A stretch of DNA of 29,015 nt from a virus: positions 1-29,015 of IMG/VR virus record IMGVR_UViG_3300035698_004937; one strand, given 5' to 3'. This document shows, piece after piece, positions 7,078-15,381 of the stretch. The translations under genes were made by a program, and so were the position numbers. The number at the start of each line of letters is the position of its first letter. The stretch's first letter is position 1. The notes under the pieces are model-generated. The model did no database searches. It saw only the letters and a program-made list of their open reading frames with translations, and had not been told where the DNA came from.

Positions 7078-7971
7078 TGTGGATACCTTTCTTTTATTTC
7101 CAACAAATTCACCAGACTTAGTCTGGAATTCTGTCACTTTAATAACTTCTGTTTCACCAGTCATAACATCAATTACAACGCTATTATCGACTAACTTATA
7201 ATTTAATTTGTAGAACTTACCTGTGAGTTCATAGATAAAGAAATCATCATACACATCTTCAGTCCATGCATCAGGCTTCTTTTCCCATAGCCAACTGTTC
7301 AATAGTGAACGGACATTGCCGTGGCTCATCGCGTTATTCACCATGTGAACTTTCCCTGGTCTTGCTTTCAACACAACTTGATTTCGCAGAAAACCTGCAC
7401 CATCTTCAATTGAACACGCTCCTTTCAAATCTGGAAGTAGAGCTAAATGGTCTGGTCGATAGTCTGTGGCTATTCCGTCGTAGGCTTCGCCGTTCCATTC
7501 ACCTTCTTCATTTTTAGTGTGTGTGAAAAGACCTGTTGAAAGTTCCATCATTTCGTTTGTTTCGATAGCTTCGGATATCCGTTCATCCACTGTGTTCATT
7601 CTATCAGGATCTAACCAAGCTTCAGCTTTTAGTGCATCGATCTCAGTTTCTTTTCCATTAATTTCTATTGTGATCATTTCTGTTTTTGCATTCATTACTA
7701 CACCCACTTTTCGATTAGTGAGTATAATGGGGTCACATGCAGAAACAGCCGAACCATTGCTTGACGGATGATAGACGACAACAGGTTTATGATTCCATGC
7801 TTGTGGGCAGTCATTCAATTCGTTTTGAGGATACAACAATGGACCACCACTTCCAGAATGCACGCCCTCAGTCAACATCACCATCGGTGCAACAAGATAT
7901 GTTTTACCTTCCATGGTATCAAATCTCGTTTTACCAACAAGATTGGCTGTTAATCGTTGTATCTTTCTCAT
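6508..7971 (-). CDS. DUF2213 capsid maturation protease with C-terminal scaffold
   Basis: A 487-residue protein. The N-terminal ~210 residues match the DUF2213 family: MLTEGVHSGSGGPLLYPQNE, CPQAWNHKPVVVYHP, MMELSTGLFTH and YRPDHLALLPDLKGACSIED followed by GAG. The family is regarded as a prohead protease related to the herpes/HK97-type serine proteases. From about residue 299 (MDKKEIVKAL) the protein is helical and charged, ending with SALIKKITDNDKNVFTPEQL and a Ser/Thr/Ala-rich tail, as expected of a scaffold. Its ATG overlaps the upstream stop as ATGA behind AAGGGAATTAAA. Protease activity is inferred from the family; I cannot assign the catalytic residues with certainty. Confidence 0.8.
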   Translation of the reverse strand: MRKIQRLTANLVGKTRFDTMEGKTYLVAPMVMLTEGVHSGSGGPLLYPQNELNDCPQAWNHKPVVVYHPSSNGSAVSACDPIILTNRKVGVVMNAKTEMITIEINGKETEIDALKAEAWLDPDRMNTVDERISEAIETNEMMELSTGLFTHTKNEEGEWNGEAYDGIATDYRPDHLALLPDLKGACSIEDGAGFLRNQVVLKARPGKVHMVNNAMSHGNVRSLLNSWLWEKKPDAWTEDVYDDFFIYELTGKFYKLNYKLVDNSVVIDVMTGETEVIKVTEFQTKSGEFVGNKRKVSTMDKKEIVKALIASNGNSWKQEDEELLMGQEETTLVKMQESEKIASDMAVENAVKEAAKTIVSEKVIETVTVNTDTADTKPKTVEQHLDAMPEEMRSMIKNGMNQYAVTKSALIKKITDNDKNVFTPEQLQSKEVDELQSIVALVASDKDESTPDYSGQGLGLTNTAANKTAASKIEPLIAPSILSATKA

Positions 7972-8885
7972 TTTAATTCCCTTTTAGCTTTTCCTCTACT
8001 GCCCATATATGGCTTCCAAGCACAACGACAATTCGGATGAAGAGGTATTGTTCCACGTGCTTCGTCAATTGTCATTATTTCACCTTCAAGTGCGGCACAT
8101 TGTGGACACACTCTGTCGTCACCTGCTGTCGACCATTCAGCCATTACATCGACCGTTGTTATACCAAGTCTCTGATATGAATCTAATTGACCTTCTGCAT
8201 GTGCTCGTATGACTTCAGTCCGTGCTAAAACCAACGCACGACGTTTTGTGATTGTCTGAATATCTTTTCTAAGATTCCTTGCAATGACTCGTGGTCCCGC
8301 ACCAGCCGCTAATCCACCAGCAAGTGTACGTGACATCACTTGACCCATTGCATCAGTGACACCTTTTAATTCAGAAAATGTTCTAGTGTAAATCAGTTCG
8401 ATCTTACTTAAAACTTCTGGTTGGTTGAACGCAGAATTTAGAAATTCGTCTTTTGTAAACCCACTTTGAAATCCAGGTACTTTATTTACATCAGTGTATC
8501 CACGGCCAAAGCCTTTCTTGTACGATGAACCAACATACTCGTTTGTCCAAGGTTCGTTGAGTCCATCAGATGTTAAAATTCCTGAATCAACTTCTCCCTG
8601 CAACCAACTCCGAAACTCAGTGACCTTTTCTGCATCATTTCTGAATCGCCATTCTTGCCTATTAACTTGTAAACCTGAATGATATTTTATTGATCTCATC
8701 TGAGCATCAATAGCTTGTAAAACAAATGGTTCATTGACTTCTAAACCAAACACATCGTTTGCCACTACCAATGCCTGGACTTTTTTTGCTAACTTTTTAA
8801 ATCGTCTTGTCATGTTAGAGACGAACGCACGTCGCAACGTAGCTGTTCTTGATGGATCAATTTTTAGGCTGCTGATTTTTACCAT
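7968..8885 (-). CDS. Minor head protein, Mu gpF/SPP1 gp7-like
   Basis: Start taken at ATG 8885 (MVKISSLKID), which has GGTG upstream; frame-mates at 8897 and 8900 have no ribosome site. Numbered from 8900, residues 224-240 read VLARTEVIRAHAEGQLD and 258-293 read TAGDDRVCPQCAALEGEIMT, then IPLHPNCRCAWKP, the classic Cys/His C-terminal signature of the Mu F/SPP1 gp7 head morphogenesis family (C265, C268, H288, C291, C293). These proteins associate with the portal inside the procapsid. The gene overlaps the portal gene by 29 nt and ends with an ATGA overlap on the protease gene. Confidence 0.85.
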   Translation of the reverse strand: MVKISSLKIDPSRTATLRRAFVSNMTRRFKKLAKKVQALVVANDVFGLEVNEPFVLQAIDAQMRSIKYHSGLQVNRQEWRFRNDAEKVTEFRSWLQGEVDSGILTSDGLNEPWTNEYVGSSYKKGFGRGYTDVNKVPGFQSGFTKDEFLNSAFNQPEVLSKIELIYTRTFSELKGVTDAMGQVMSRTLAGGLAAGAGPRVIARNLRKDIQTITKRRALVLARTEVIRAHAEGQLDSYQRLGITTVDVMAEWSTAGDDRVCPQCAALEGEIMTIDEARGTIPLHPNCRCAWKPYMGSRGKAKRELK

Positions 8886-10359
8886 TGTTGTCACCATCAT
8901 TTGGATTGCTCATGTCGTCTTCTAATTCACTCTCATCAATGTGATCATCGACCCATATCTCTGTTGCATCAATGATCTCATCTGCTTCTCCCTCTTCCAT
9001 ACCAAGTATGGTAGTAAAGAATGATTTTGGTTCTATTAATGCATCTGCCCCAGATGTCATATACTTTGCAATAGCATCTACTTTATTCTTAGATATTTCA
9101 GATTGCTCTTTTGGATCATCTTCAGACAATGGTGGCCATGTCACATCGTATTCAACTTCAGGTAGAATTCCAAGTCCAATGAATCTGTCTATTAATAACC
9201 TTATAATTCCAGATGATACATGTTCATTTTGTCGACGAGTGACACGACGATTCCATGTCTTAGAATCTTCAGCAGATGCAAGCTTTGCTTCTTCACTCCC
9301 TATTAACTTTCTATAAGGTACACCATATGTGATAGCAATGGCTTTAAGATATGCGAGGAAGTGGGGAGAAGGATCTGCAACTTGAACTTCAAGTGACTTA
9401 GCAGTGACACCAACAAGTGCCATGTATCGTTGAAGCTTGTTTGTGTAGTCAAGAAACTCTGATCGAAGTGATTTCTTTTCTGCTGCGGTTAATGATGTCT
9501 GTCGCTCTTTGTCTATTTCGAATGCAATGCCTGGGAATCCACCTTTCCAAAACATCTCAGCGGAACTACCAAGTAACTTCTTGCAGTCGAGTACGTAATT
9601 TACAACAGGTTGAAGCCTTGGCACACCAAACACATCACTAATTCCTTTGTTGTCTGCAATGTGAATAACTCTTGTCCAATGCACAGTGACATTATTTTCA
9701 GATGTCCCTGTCTCAATGTCTACATTATTCAAAGTATAAAGCTCAGGCATGCCATATCGGGGTGACATCACGTCATTGACGGTCTTTTTTAGCATAATAA
9801 CATACTCACTCAAAGGTTTGAGGTATGTTAATTCATAATTCTTACCACTTATCTTGCCTGTTTTTTCATCAAATCCGTCAACAGGTTCATCAAGTTTTTT
9901 ACCATCATTAATACCAATTAACAATACCCCAAATCTACCGATACCGGATAGAACATCGAGACGAAACAAAATACTGTTTAGATGAAACCCTCGTTCAAGA
10001 ATCTTTAATTGTTTTTCGAACTCAGTTAGATCTTTGTTTCCTTTTATAGTGTTTTCAGAATCTTCAACAACCTTTGGTGTAACACTCCAGCATTCTTCAG
10101 GCCATAGCCTGACAAGTCGTGTTCCAATACCGTTGCGATCATAGATAGTTTGATAATTATTGACATCTAAACTAGTAGGGTATCCACACTCTTCATCAAT
10201 GTTACGAGATTCATCTGTTATGCTTTCAATGATACTTTGACGCAACACGAAAGCATTCTCAACAAGCTTATTCTCAGCAAGAGTAGCTCTTGATTTATTC
10301 AATGCATTCAATGCACGAGTTTGTGCACCTTTTTGTGCTGGAGTTAGATTGTCTGTCAT
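8857..10359 (-). CDS. Portal protein, DUF1073 family
   Basis: A 500-residue protein of usual portal length. Family features: YQTIYDRNGIGTRLVRLWPE near the N-terminus, SILFRLDVLSGIGRFGVLLI, then RVIHIADNKGISDVFGVPRL, SAEMFWKGGFPGIAFEID and YGVPYRKLIGSEEAKLASAE with a conserved W/R-rich helix. Relatives sometimes carry an Acb1 anti-CBASS domain; I see no HxT pair here, so only the portal part is present. It forms the dodecameric DNA-entry ring with the terminase. The start overlaps the terminase stop as ATGA with GGTGG upstream; the C-terminus is an acidic, Asn-rich tail. Confidence 0.85.
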   Translation of the reverse strand: MTDNLTPAQKGAQTRALNALNKSRATLAENKLVENAFVLRQSIIESITDESRNIDEECGYPTSLDVNNYQTIYDRNGIGTRLVRLWPEECWSVTPKVVEDSENTIKGNKDLTEFEKQLKILERGFHLNSILFRLDVLSGIGRFGVLLIGINDGKKLDEPVDGFDEKTGKISGKNYELTYLKPLSEYVIMLKKTVNDVMSPRYGMPELYTLNNVDIETGTSENNVTVHWTRVIHIADNKGISDVFGVPRLQPVVNYVLDCKKLLGSSAEMFWKGGFPGIAFEIDKERQTSLTAAEKKSLRSEFLDYTNKLQRYMALVGVTAKSLEVQVADPSPHFLAYLKAIAITYGVPYRKLIGSEEAKLASAEDSKTWNRRVTRRQNEHVSSGIIRLLIDRFIGLGILPEVEYDVTWPPLSEDDPKEQSEISKNKVDAIAKYMTSGADALIEPKSFFTTILGMEEGEADEIIDATEIWVDDHIDESELEDDMSNPNDGDNNGKNQQPKN

Positions 10360-12203
10360 AAACCACCTACACTTATTTCACCTTCTGAAAGCTTATTAAA
10401 CGCTCCAGACGATGCATCAACCTGATCTTTATACTTCGACGCAGGGAAGTATGTTAATTCATCAATGTATTCTTTGTTCCAATTCGCTTTGACCATAAAT
10501 ACATTACAACTATTTACTTGATCTGCAAATGGACCTGCTCTTGCAATTTTATTACCATCACCACTGCCAACTTTATCTACTTTAATTGAAAATCCAATGA
10601 GGTTTTTAACTGTGTATGTCGCTTGGTCTTTACCACCACTGCCAGGTTCTTGCTCAATCCAAACAACAGGACCATGACCGTCGATTTTCGCAGTATTTTT
10701 TATTGTCAATTCGCGTTCATCCATGGCCCATTGACCACGAACTACATCAAGAACCCAAATGCTTCCATTCTTATGTAATCCCATCAAACAACCAGCAGTG
10801 AAACATCCTGCACCTTGTGTTCCCGCTTTATCCCAATACCGAATAATCCGTTGGAAGTAATTTGGTCCAGGCCTTACATCAACAACTATTCTGCCAGGTT
10901 TAAACATTGCTCCACCTCTTGGTACAGGTCTTTGTTCAAACTGTCCAGCATAAGCGAATGTCCCAAGAGTTTTTCTATTGGATTTAAGAACGTTTTCAGA
11001 TAGTCTAATTGGGTCTAGAAATCCATCAATGTACTTTTCTTTTAACTCTTCTGGTTTAACATCATTTTCAACTTTATCAGGCAAACAAATATGTCTCACT
11101 GATTCGTAGTTATCTAGCATGTGTTGCGTACAGTCGTTCTGATGCAACCTCTGCATAATTAAAACTGTTGGTGTCAAAGCTTTATCAACTTTACGAGTAA
11201 ACAACGTCTCACTCATTACACTGTTTGCTTTATTCAGCTTAATCTCACTAACAGCTTCTCGTGGATTCAAAGGATCATCAACAGATATGAAATGAGAGTG
11301 AAATCCCATCACAGTCCCATCCATTCCAAAGCTAAATCTACTTCCACCTTTTGTGTTTTCAAAGTGCGTTTTAGCTTGCTGGTCTTTTGCGAGCTGTATC
11401 TCTGGAAAAACTCGCTTATACTTATCGCTTCTTACAAGCTTTCGATTCAACCTTGCTAAATTCCCTGCCAGAGATCCTGAATAGCTTCCTCCTAATGTTC
11501 TTGCTGAAGGCATCCTTGTCCATGTCCACGGACTGTGCATCACTGAACAAATCGTTGACTTGCTTTGCCCAGGTGGCATATTGAAAATTAAATCGTAGAG
11601 CTTTGGTAGATTCTTAAAAACTCTCTCTGATATTATTTGGAGTTCGTCACACATCAATTCAATGTGCCAATTCCAAACAGGTGTTTCTTGAATTATCTCT
11701 CCCCAAAACTCTTGAACGAAATCATAATAGTTCTCTCTACAAATCGATGCAATTAATTCATCCTCATCGTATTGTATATCACTACCGAGTCTTGTTTCAA
11801 TTAACAAATTCCGTCGATCATTAATTGATAAGCCAAGAGAATCAAGAGATGCTGCTAAACTACAAGGTTCAAGTACACGCACCTGTGAAGTGTTTAGTTT
11901 TGATAAGTCAAAATCCTCACACTCAATGACACATTTTTGAAATGTTGTTCTTGTTAACTCACTAGGTTTTGTAAAGAGCACATGACTAAAATTCAATCTT
12001 GGGAACATTGCAAATCGTTCTTTTAATGCAAGCTCCGCTTCAATTGGATTGTCTGACAACCATACTGAATTACTTGAAGAAAAAGCCCATACTAATAAAA
12101 CATCACGAGCAGTGTTATCAACATCATTCAGTACTTTCAAAAACTTTAAATCGTCGAACGTCGATTTCAAATGATCTGGACATTGAACGTCTAAAGTTAT
12201 CAT
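10356..12203 (-). CDS. terL: Terminase large subunit (ATPase-nuclease)
   Basis: A 615-residue packaging motor. ATPase: the Walker A-like P-loop NMPPGQSKST at residues 208-217 and the Walker B FISVDD at 305-310. Nuclease (RNase H-like): RYWDKAGTQGAG with D457, WIEQEPGS with E518 and KYKDQVDASSGA with D593, in the expected order. The first ~165 residues before the usual YDFVQEFW/WNWH entry motif form an extension I do not recognise, which makes the protein longer than most terminases of this group. The ribosome site at 12203 is weak, so the true start is uncertain. It follows the putative small subunit and precedes the portal gene. Confidence 0.9.
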   Translation of the reverse strand: MITLDVQCPDHLKSTFDDLKFLKVLNDVDNTARDVLLVWAFSSSNSVWLSDNPIEAELALKERFAMFPRLNFSHVLFTKPSELTRTTFQKCVIECEDFDLSKLNTSQVRVLEPCSLAASLDSLGLSINDRRNLLIETRLGSDIQYDEDELIASICRENYYDFVQEFWGEIIQETPVWNWHIELMCDELQIISERVFKNLPKLYDLIFNMPPGQSKSTICSVMHSPWTWTRMPSARTLGGSYSGSLAGNLARLNRKLVRSDKYKRVFPEIQLAKDQQAKTHFENTKGGSRFSFGMDGTVMGFHSHFISVDDPLNPREAVSEIKLNKANSVMSETLFTRKVDKALTPTVLIMQRLHQNDCTQHMLDNYESVRHICLPDKVENDVKPEELKEKYIDGFLDPIRLSENVLKSNRKTLGTFAYAGQFEQRPVPRGGAMFKPGRIVVDVRPGPNYFQRIIRYWDKAGTQGAGCFTAGCLMGLHKNGSIWVLDVVRGQWAMDERELTIKNTAKIDGHGPVVWIEQEPGSGGKDQATYTVKNLIGFSIKVDKVGSGDGNKIARAGPFADQVNSCNVFMVKANWNKEYIDELTYFPASKYKDQVDASSGAFNKLSEGEISVGGL

Positions 12204-12230
12204 AATACATTTTCTATTTCACAATTATAC

Positions 12231-12884
12231 CTATTCAGATTGCACATCAATAGTTGGTAACATATTAACGTGGATCGTTGGATTCATTTTGTCATTCAGT
12301 GGAAGTCTGACTCGCTCGTCAATGGCTTTTGCAATTGCTTGAGCCATAACCATATTCTCGATTCCGCAAACATCATTGATCGCCATAATGATTTGTTGGA
12401 CAACAAGATTAATTACTTTGATACTAACCTTGTCACCAGATTCTTTTTCTAATTTACTTGCTGCGAGAACTAGGTCTTTAACATTCTTCATTGATTCATT
12501 TAATGTCTGAAGAATCAATGCTTTGATCTCAGGTGAAAGCTTTTTGGACATCTTATCATCAAACAATGGTTGTGCGAGAAGAAGTGCTTCACATGCACTT
12601 GCTCTCGACAAAGCAAGTTCTTCATACAATGACACTTGCTCATCGTGTGGCTTATCCATTAAATCATGGATACGTTCTGATAATTTTGGTCCTAAGTACT
12701 TTTGATAAAACACAGGTAGCCTTCTTTTATTGTTCCGTTGATTCAGTGCACGTTGAGCATTTCTCCCACCATGAAACTGACAATTGTTTGTACCACGCAA
12801 TGCCCATCGTCTACAACGTTTTCGAGTGACCCGTGACATCGCTTGACATTGTCTTGGATTTCCTTCTGGTGGGGCTCCTGACAT
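12231..12884 (-). CDS. Putative terminase small subunit with N-terminal zinc motif
   Basis: A 217-residue protein immediately upstream of the terminase gene, the usual place for the DNA-recognition subunit. Residues 13-40 contain C13, C24, C35 and H38 in a C-x10-C-x10-C-x2-H-G-G pattern (RKRCRRWALR, NNCQFHGG), a small zinc-binding motif seen at the N-terminus of many small phage proteins next to terminases. The rest is helical with charged oligomerisation-type helices. GGAT lies 8 nt before the ATG. It is the first gene of the packaging/virion operon behind a strong promoter. The TerS function is inferred from position. Confidence 0.65.
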   Translation of the reverse strand: MSGAPPEGNPRQCQAMSRVTRKRCRRWALRGTNNCQFHGGRNAQRALNQRNNKRRLPVFYQKYLGPKLSERIHDLMDKPHDEQVSLYEELALSRASACEALLLAQPLFDDKMSKKLSPEIKALILQTLNESMKNVKDLVLAASKLEKESGDKVSIKVINLVVQQIIMAINDVCGIENMVMAQAIAKAIDERVRLPLNDKMNPTIHVNMLPTIDVQSE

Positions 12885-12911
12885 ACTAATTCATCCAATC
12901 TTATTATATGT

Positions 12912-12940
12912 ATTATAATCTATTATGTCCTAAAAGTAAA
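12912..12940 (-). promoter_or_regulatory. Sigma70-type promoter of the packaging/virion operon
   Basis: On the minus strand TTTACT (12935-12940, 4/6 to TTGACA), a 17-nt spacer and a perfect TATAAT (12912-12917). Transcription would begin about 12905 and read into the putative small-terminase gene. A TTTAAAC operator-like site lies about 18 bp upstream of the -35 box. Confidence 0.75.
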
Positions 12941-12957
12941 GTGTAAACAAAACCATT

Positions 12958-12976
12958 TTTAAACTGAACTGTTTAA
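12958..12976. promoter_or_regulatory. Operator-like near-palindrome, site A
   Basis: TTTAAACTGAACTGTTTAA, the first of four related 19-20-bp sites in the window (others near 16540, 16910 and 28621). It overlaps the stop of the HTH gene and sits just upstream of the late promoter, a position suiting an activator or a repressor. Confidence 0.5.
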
Positions 12977-13173
12977 ACGTTTAATTCGTTCTCAATTACT
13001 TTCTTTGTTGCTTCGGGAATTGATTCATAGACATCGTTTTCCAATGCCCACTGATACTGAGCTGACCAACCACACTTGTACGCAAATTCACTAATGTTAA
13101 GATTTGTCTTTGTCCTTTCTCTAGCTAACTCTTTTCCAACGAACGTGAATCGTTGGTCAACTAATTTAAACAT
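12973..13173 (-). CDS. Small HTH DNA-binding protein (66 aa)
   Basis: Residues about 14-50 (KELARERTKTNLNISEFAYK, then CGWSAQYQWALEND) follow an XRE/Cro-like helix-turn-helix layout: a first helix, the turn around LNISEFAYKCGW, a recognition helix SAQYQWALE and a closing amphipathic helix. AAAGGAACGTA precedes the ATG. The gene ends within operator site A next to the late promoter, making it an obvious candidate regulator of that promoter. DNA binding is inferred from the motif; its target is unknown. Confidence 0.6.
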   Translation of the reverse strand: MFKLVDQRFTFVGKELARERTKTNLNISEFAYKCGWSAQYQWALENDVYESIPEATKKVIENELNV

Positions 13174-13182
13174 TACGTTCCT

Positions 13183-13389
13183 TTATTCAATTATGGATTT
13201 AAGGTATTCAACATTCGCTACAGATGATTCTAACGGATATCCTTTCTGCTTATCAGTAGATGCTATATGTATACTTGTAAGTGTAACACCTTCATTCAAT
13301 TCATAATCTAAACTATAAAAATCATCTACAGAGAACTTATCACAATGTACTTCGCGATCTCTTCTAGTAAATATAAATATACAAGGCAT
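13183..13389 (-). CDS. Hypothetical protein (68 aa)
   Basis: Begins MPCIFIFTRRDREVHCDKFS and continues with DDFYSLDYELNEGVTLTSIH; a small mixed alpha/beta protein with no recognised motif. The ribosome site is weak (AAAGTTAAATT). It lies 9 nt from the HTH gene in the same cluster. Confidence 0.6.
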   Translation of the reverse strand: MPCIFIFTRRDREVHCDKFSVDDFYSLDYELNEGVTLTSIHIASTDKQKGYPLESSVANVEYLKSIIE

Positions 13390-13400
13390 AATTTAACTTT

Positions 13401-13667
13401 CTAATTAATTTTCAATGCTTGACCACAGATACATTGTACTTTGCCAACGTACGATGGAATTTTCACATCCTTAAACGTTTCATTGCATGTTGGACATTTA
13501 AACTCTACCATGTATCTTATTGGTCGTACTTTTGATCTCTTACCAAATGCTCGACTATATCTTCGATTCAATGCTTGCTTCAATGCTAAATGCTTACCTC
13601 CAATAACTTTGATTCTCGGTGCTTGCGTTGGTTCATTATCTGCATCTACTGTTTCTACTGGCTTCAT
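13401..13667 (-). CDS. Zinc-ribbon protein (88 aa)
   Basis: A basic N-terminal half (ALKQALNRRYSRAFGKRSKV) is followed by a zinc ribbon: C58-x2-C61 (KCPTC) and C79-x-C81 (QCICG). AGAGGAATACTA precedes the ATG. It probably binds nucleic acid or protein. It is one of several zinc-ribbon miniproteins in this genome; exact role unknown. Confidence 0.65.
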   Translation of the reverse strand: MKPVETVDADNEPTQAPRIKVIGGKHLALKQALNRRYSRAFGKRSKVRPIRYMVEFKCPTCNETFKDVKIPSYVGKVQCICGQALKIN

Positions 13668-13682
13668 TAGTATTCCTCTTGA

Positions 13683-13892
13683 TTAGGTTTGTAATGCAAG
13701 ATCAATCATACATTGTTTCGCATGATCAGAACTATTGCATTTAAAATCAGTTTGACTTCCGTTTGTAAATCTAATATTCACAAGATCCAAATGTACTTCT
13801 TCAAGGTCTGCTGTACTAATCCACATTTCCTGTATTTGATCAGCGCGAATATACTTACCATTCGGTAATAGACATAATGATGTCATTGTCAT
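13683..13892 (-). CDS. Hypothetical protein (69 aa)
   Basis: Start placed at ATG 13892 because it overlaps the upstream stop as ATGA; the frame is open further (to 13967) but that part lies inside the upstream gene. The product starts MTMTSLCLLPNGKYIRADQI and contains MWISTADLEEVHLDLVNIRF and a Cys near the end. It reads as a small beta protein. Function unknown. Confidence 0.6.
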   Translation of the reverse strand: MTMTSLCLLPNGKYIRADQIQEMWISTADLEEVHLDLVNIRFTNGSQTDFKCNSSDHAKQCMIDLALQT

Positions 13893-14086
13893 TGTCCAAT
13901 GCTCCAAATTAAATACATTAAATAACATGGTGTTAAAACCAAACACGAAACACCAACAATAAAACATGAACTGTTATATGATCTACCAATTCTTCTTGGA
14001 GGGGTGTTTGGTCCTATAGGCCATGTATAATAGATCACGTTAATTATGCTCAAAAGCATTAACGTTAAAAAGATTCTATGTATCAT
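13889..14086 (-). CDS. Two-span membrane protein (65 aa)
   Basis: Start at ATG 14086, which has a perfect GGAGG at 5-6 nt; a frame-mate at 14098 lies within the Shine-Dalgarno. Two hydrophobic segments (IFLTLMLLSIINVIYY and SCFIVGVSCLVLTPCYLMYL) flank a short polar loop with PPRRIGR. It may be holin-like or another inner-membrane miniprotein. It overlaps both neighbours by a few bases. Confidence 0.65.
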   Translation of the reverse strand: MIHRIFLTLMLLSIINVIYYTWPIGPNTPPRRIGRSYNSSCFIVGVSCLVLTPCYLMYLIWSIGQ

Positions 14087-14285
14087 TGTGACCTCCAATA
14101 CTTATCATAATTCCTTGACTAGAAAGCAAATCCAACACACCCCATAAAGATGTAGCTAAAATGTTCTGATAATCATAAGAAGTTGGTGGGTCATTGACTT
14201 GTGCACATCCACGTGCTAAGGGTCCAGAAGCTAATATAGCAGCGCTTTGTAAAACATCTTTCATCTTTATTGTTTTTAAGTCCAT
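14076..14285 (-). CDS. Hypothetical protein (69 aa)
   Basis: Begins MDLKTIKMKDVLQSAAILAS and has a weakly hydrophobic middle and a Gly-rich end (SSQGIMISIGGHNDT). AAAGGA lies upstream with a slightly long spacing, and the gene begins 3 nt after the upstream stop. Its 3' end carries the ribosome site of the next gene. Unknown function. Confidence 0.55.
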   Translation of the reverse strand: MDLKTIKMKDVLQSAAILASGPLARGCAQVNDPPTSYDYQNILATSLWGVLDLLSSQGIMISIGGHNDT

Positions 14286-14288
14286 GAT

Positions 14289-14567
14289 TCATTGTCCTTT
14301 CTTATATGTTGGTTTGTCTCTACGTATCAACCCGACAAGATCACTAATGACTTCTATAAGATCATCTTTACTTAGATTATTTCTGATAAAAATTACATTT
14401 TGATTTAAACAGTGAAACAGTGCAACCTCACCTTTTACTTTCACATTTAACAAGTAGTTAAGTAAACCATCATCACCTTTATGGTTGATTTCATTCAGAT
14501 ATAACTTAGATGTACATAGTTCTTCATAAGTATCAAATCTAACTATTTCTTTCTCTTTCAAATCCAT
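14289..14567 (-). CDS. Hypothetical protein (92 aa)
   Basis: A charged alpha/beta protein starting MDLKEKEIVRFDTYEELCTS and containing KGEVALFHCLNQNVIFIRNN and LIEVISDLVGLIRRDKP. The leader ends GAACAATG, the recurrent initiation signal of this cluster. No family recognised. Confidence 0.65.
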   Translation of the reverse strand: MDLKEKEIVRFDTYEELCTSKLYLNEINHKGDDGLLNYLLNVKVKGEVALFHCLNQNVIFIRNNLSKDDLIEVISDLVGLIRRDKPTYKKGQ

Positions 14568-14582
14568 TGTTCTTAATCCTCC

Positions 14583-15149
14583 CTAAAAATCTTCCTTTGT
14601 TAATTGCTTTACAACGTACTTAAGAGCAACGAGCTTTACAGATAATCGTCGTGGAGACCATGCTTTGATCTTAGGAAAGATGTTACACCAAAACAGAAAC
14701 CACTGTACAGCTTCAGAACAAATTGCCTTCGACTTATTGCCGAACCTTATTGGCCACAAGAATGATAAGATCATTAACTTGTCATAACCTTTATTGTTAT
14801 CAACAGCAATTCTTGCATGCTTCTTCGCCAATTGAAAATCCGCATAAGGCACATCTATTTCGAAGAAATCCCAACGTTCTGGGTGTGTGAATACTTTTCT
14901 CGCTAAATGAAGACATGTTCCCTTTGCATCACCACGCATTGTACTTGTGAAACATTCGCCGTCGATCCAAGAGAACCTACCTTTATAGGATGACGCGACT
15001 TCAAACATTTTTTCATACTTTGGTATCCAGACCTCAACGTGTGAATATGGTTTGGTTCTAGGATTAAATAACTTTGTCCAACCACTGATTATATCATCCA
15101 ACCAATGACCGTCACGATCTGCTTTGTAAAATACTACTCTGATTTTCAT
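14583..15149 (-). CDS. NlpC/P60-superfamily (YiiX-like) amidase/peptidase
   Basis: A 188-residue protein with the permuted papain-like layout: an early His in KPYSHVEVWIP (H37) and a late Cys in KSKAICSEAVQWFLF (C144, E146), with GYDKLMILSFLW between. In YiiX-type enzymes this His and Cys form the active site and cleave amide or peptide bonds in cell-wall or lipid substrates. No signal peptide is visible, so it may need a holin or act in the virion or cytoplasm. A perfect AAGGAGG precedes the ATG. Cell-wall hydrolysis is likely but unproven. Confidence 0.65.
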   Translation of the reverse strand: MKIRVVFYKADRDGHWLDDIISGWTKLFNPRTKPYSHVEVWIPKYEKMFEVASSYKGRFSWIDGECFTSTMRGDAKGTCLHLARKVFTHPERWDFFEIDVPYADFQLAKKHARIAVDNNKGYDKLMILSFLWPIRFGNKSKAICSEAVQWFLFWCNIFPKIKAWSPRRLSVKLVALKYVVKQLTKEDF

Positions 15150-15381
15150 AGATCCTCCTTTTCATTTTTTTTTCATTGGCATTGTGTACAAACGTCGTTG
15201 AATTCCTTTTCGATGAGTGGAGTGAATGTAAGTCATCGATTAGGACTCTCATTGCGATAACTTTTTGTTTAGCATCTTGTATTGCCTGCAAAGTTCCATA
15301 CGATATTTCGTAGAGACTATCCTGAAGGATTAATGAAAGCAAACTACTAAGTGCGGCTTTTTCTTTTGTTTTAATGCTCAT
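15112..15381 (-). CDS. Small helical protein (89 aa) with a 3' A9 run
   Basis: Start at ATG 15381 (MSIKTKEKAALSSLLSLILQ), which overlaps the upstream stop as ATGA. The body is helical (IQDAKQKVIAMRVLIDDLHS). The 3' end crosses an A9 run (15165-15173) and continues 38 nt into the next gene. With A10 the frame would end at a TGA forming an ATGA overlap with that gene's start, the usual arrangement here; with A8 it would stop just before the Shine-Dalgarno. The present C-terminus may therefore be an artefact. Function unknown. Confidence 0.55.
   Translation of the reverse strand: MSIKTKEKAALSSLLSLILQDSLYEISYGTLQAIQDAKQKVIAMRVLIDDLHSLHSSKRNSTTFVHNANEKKMKRRIYENQSSILQSRS

Noticed and set aside
8857-10359. 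Acb1 anti-CBASS domain in the DUF1073 portal
   Set aside because: Only the portal part is present; no pair of HxT motifs is seen, so no anti-defence activity is claimed.
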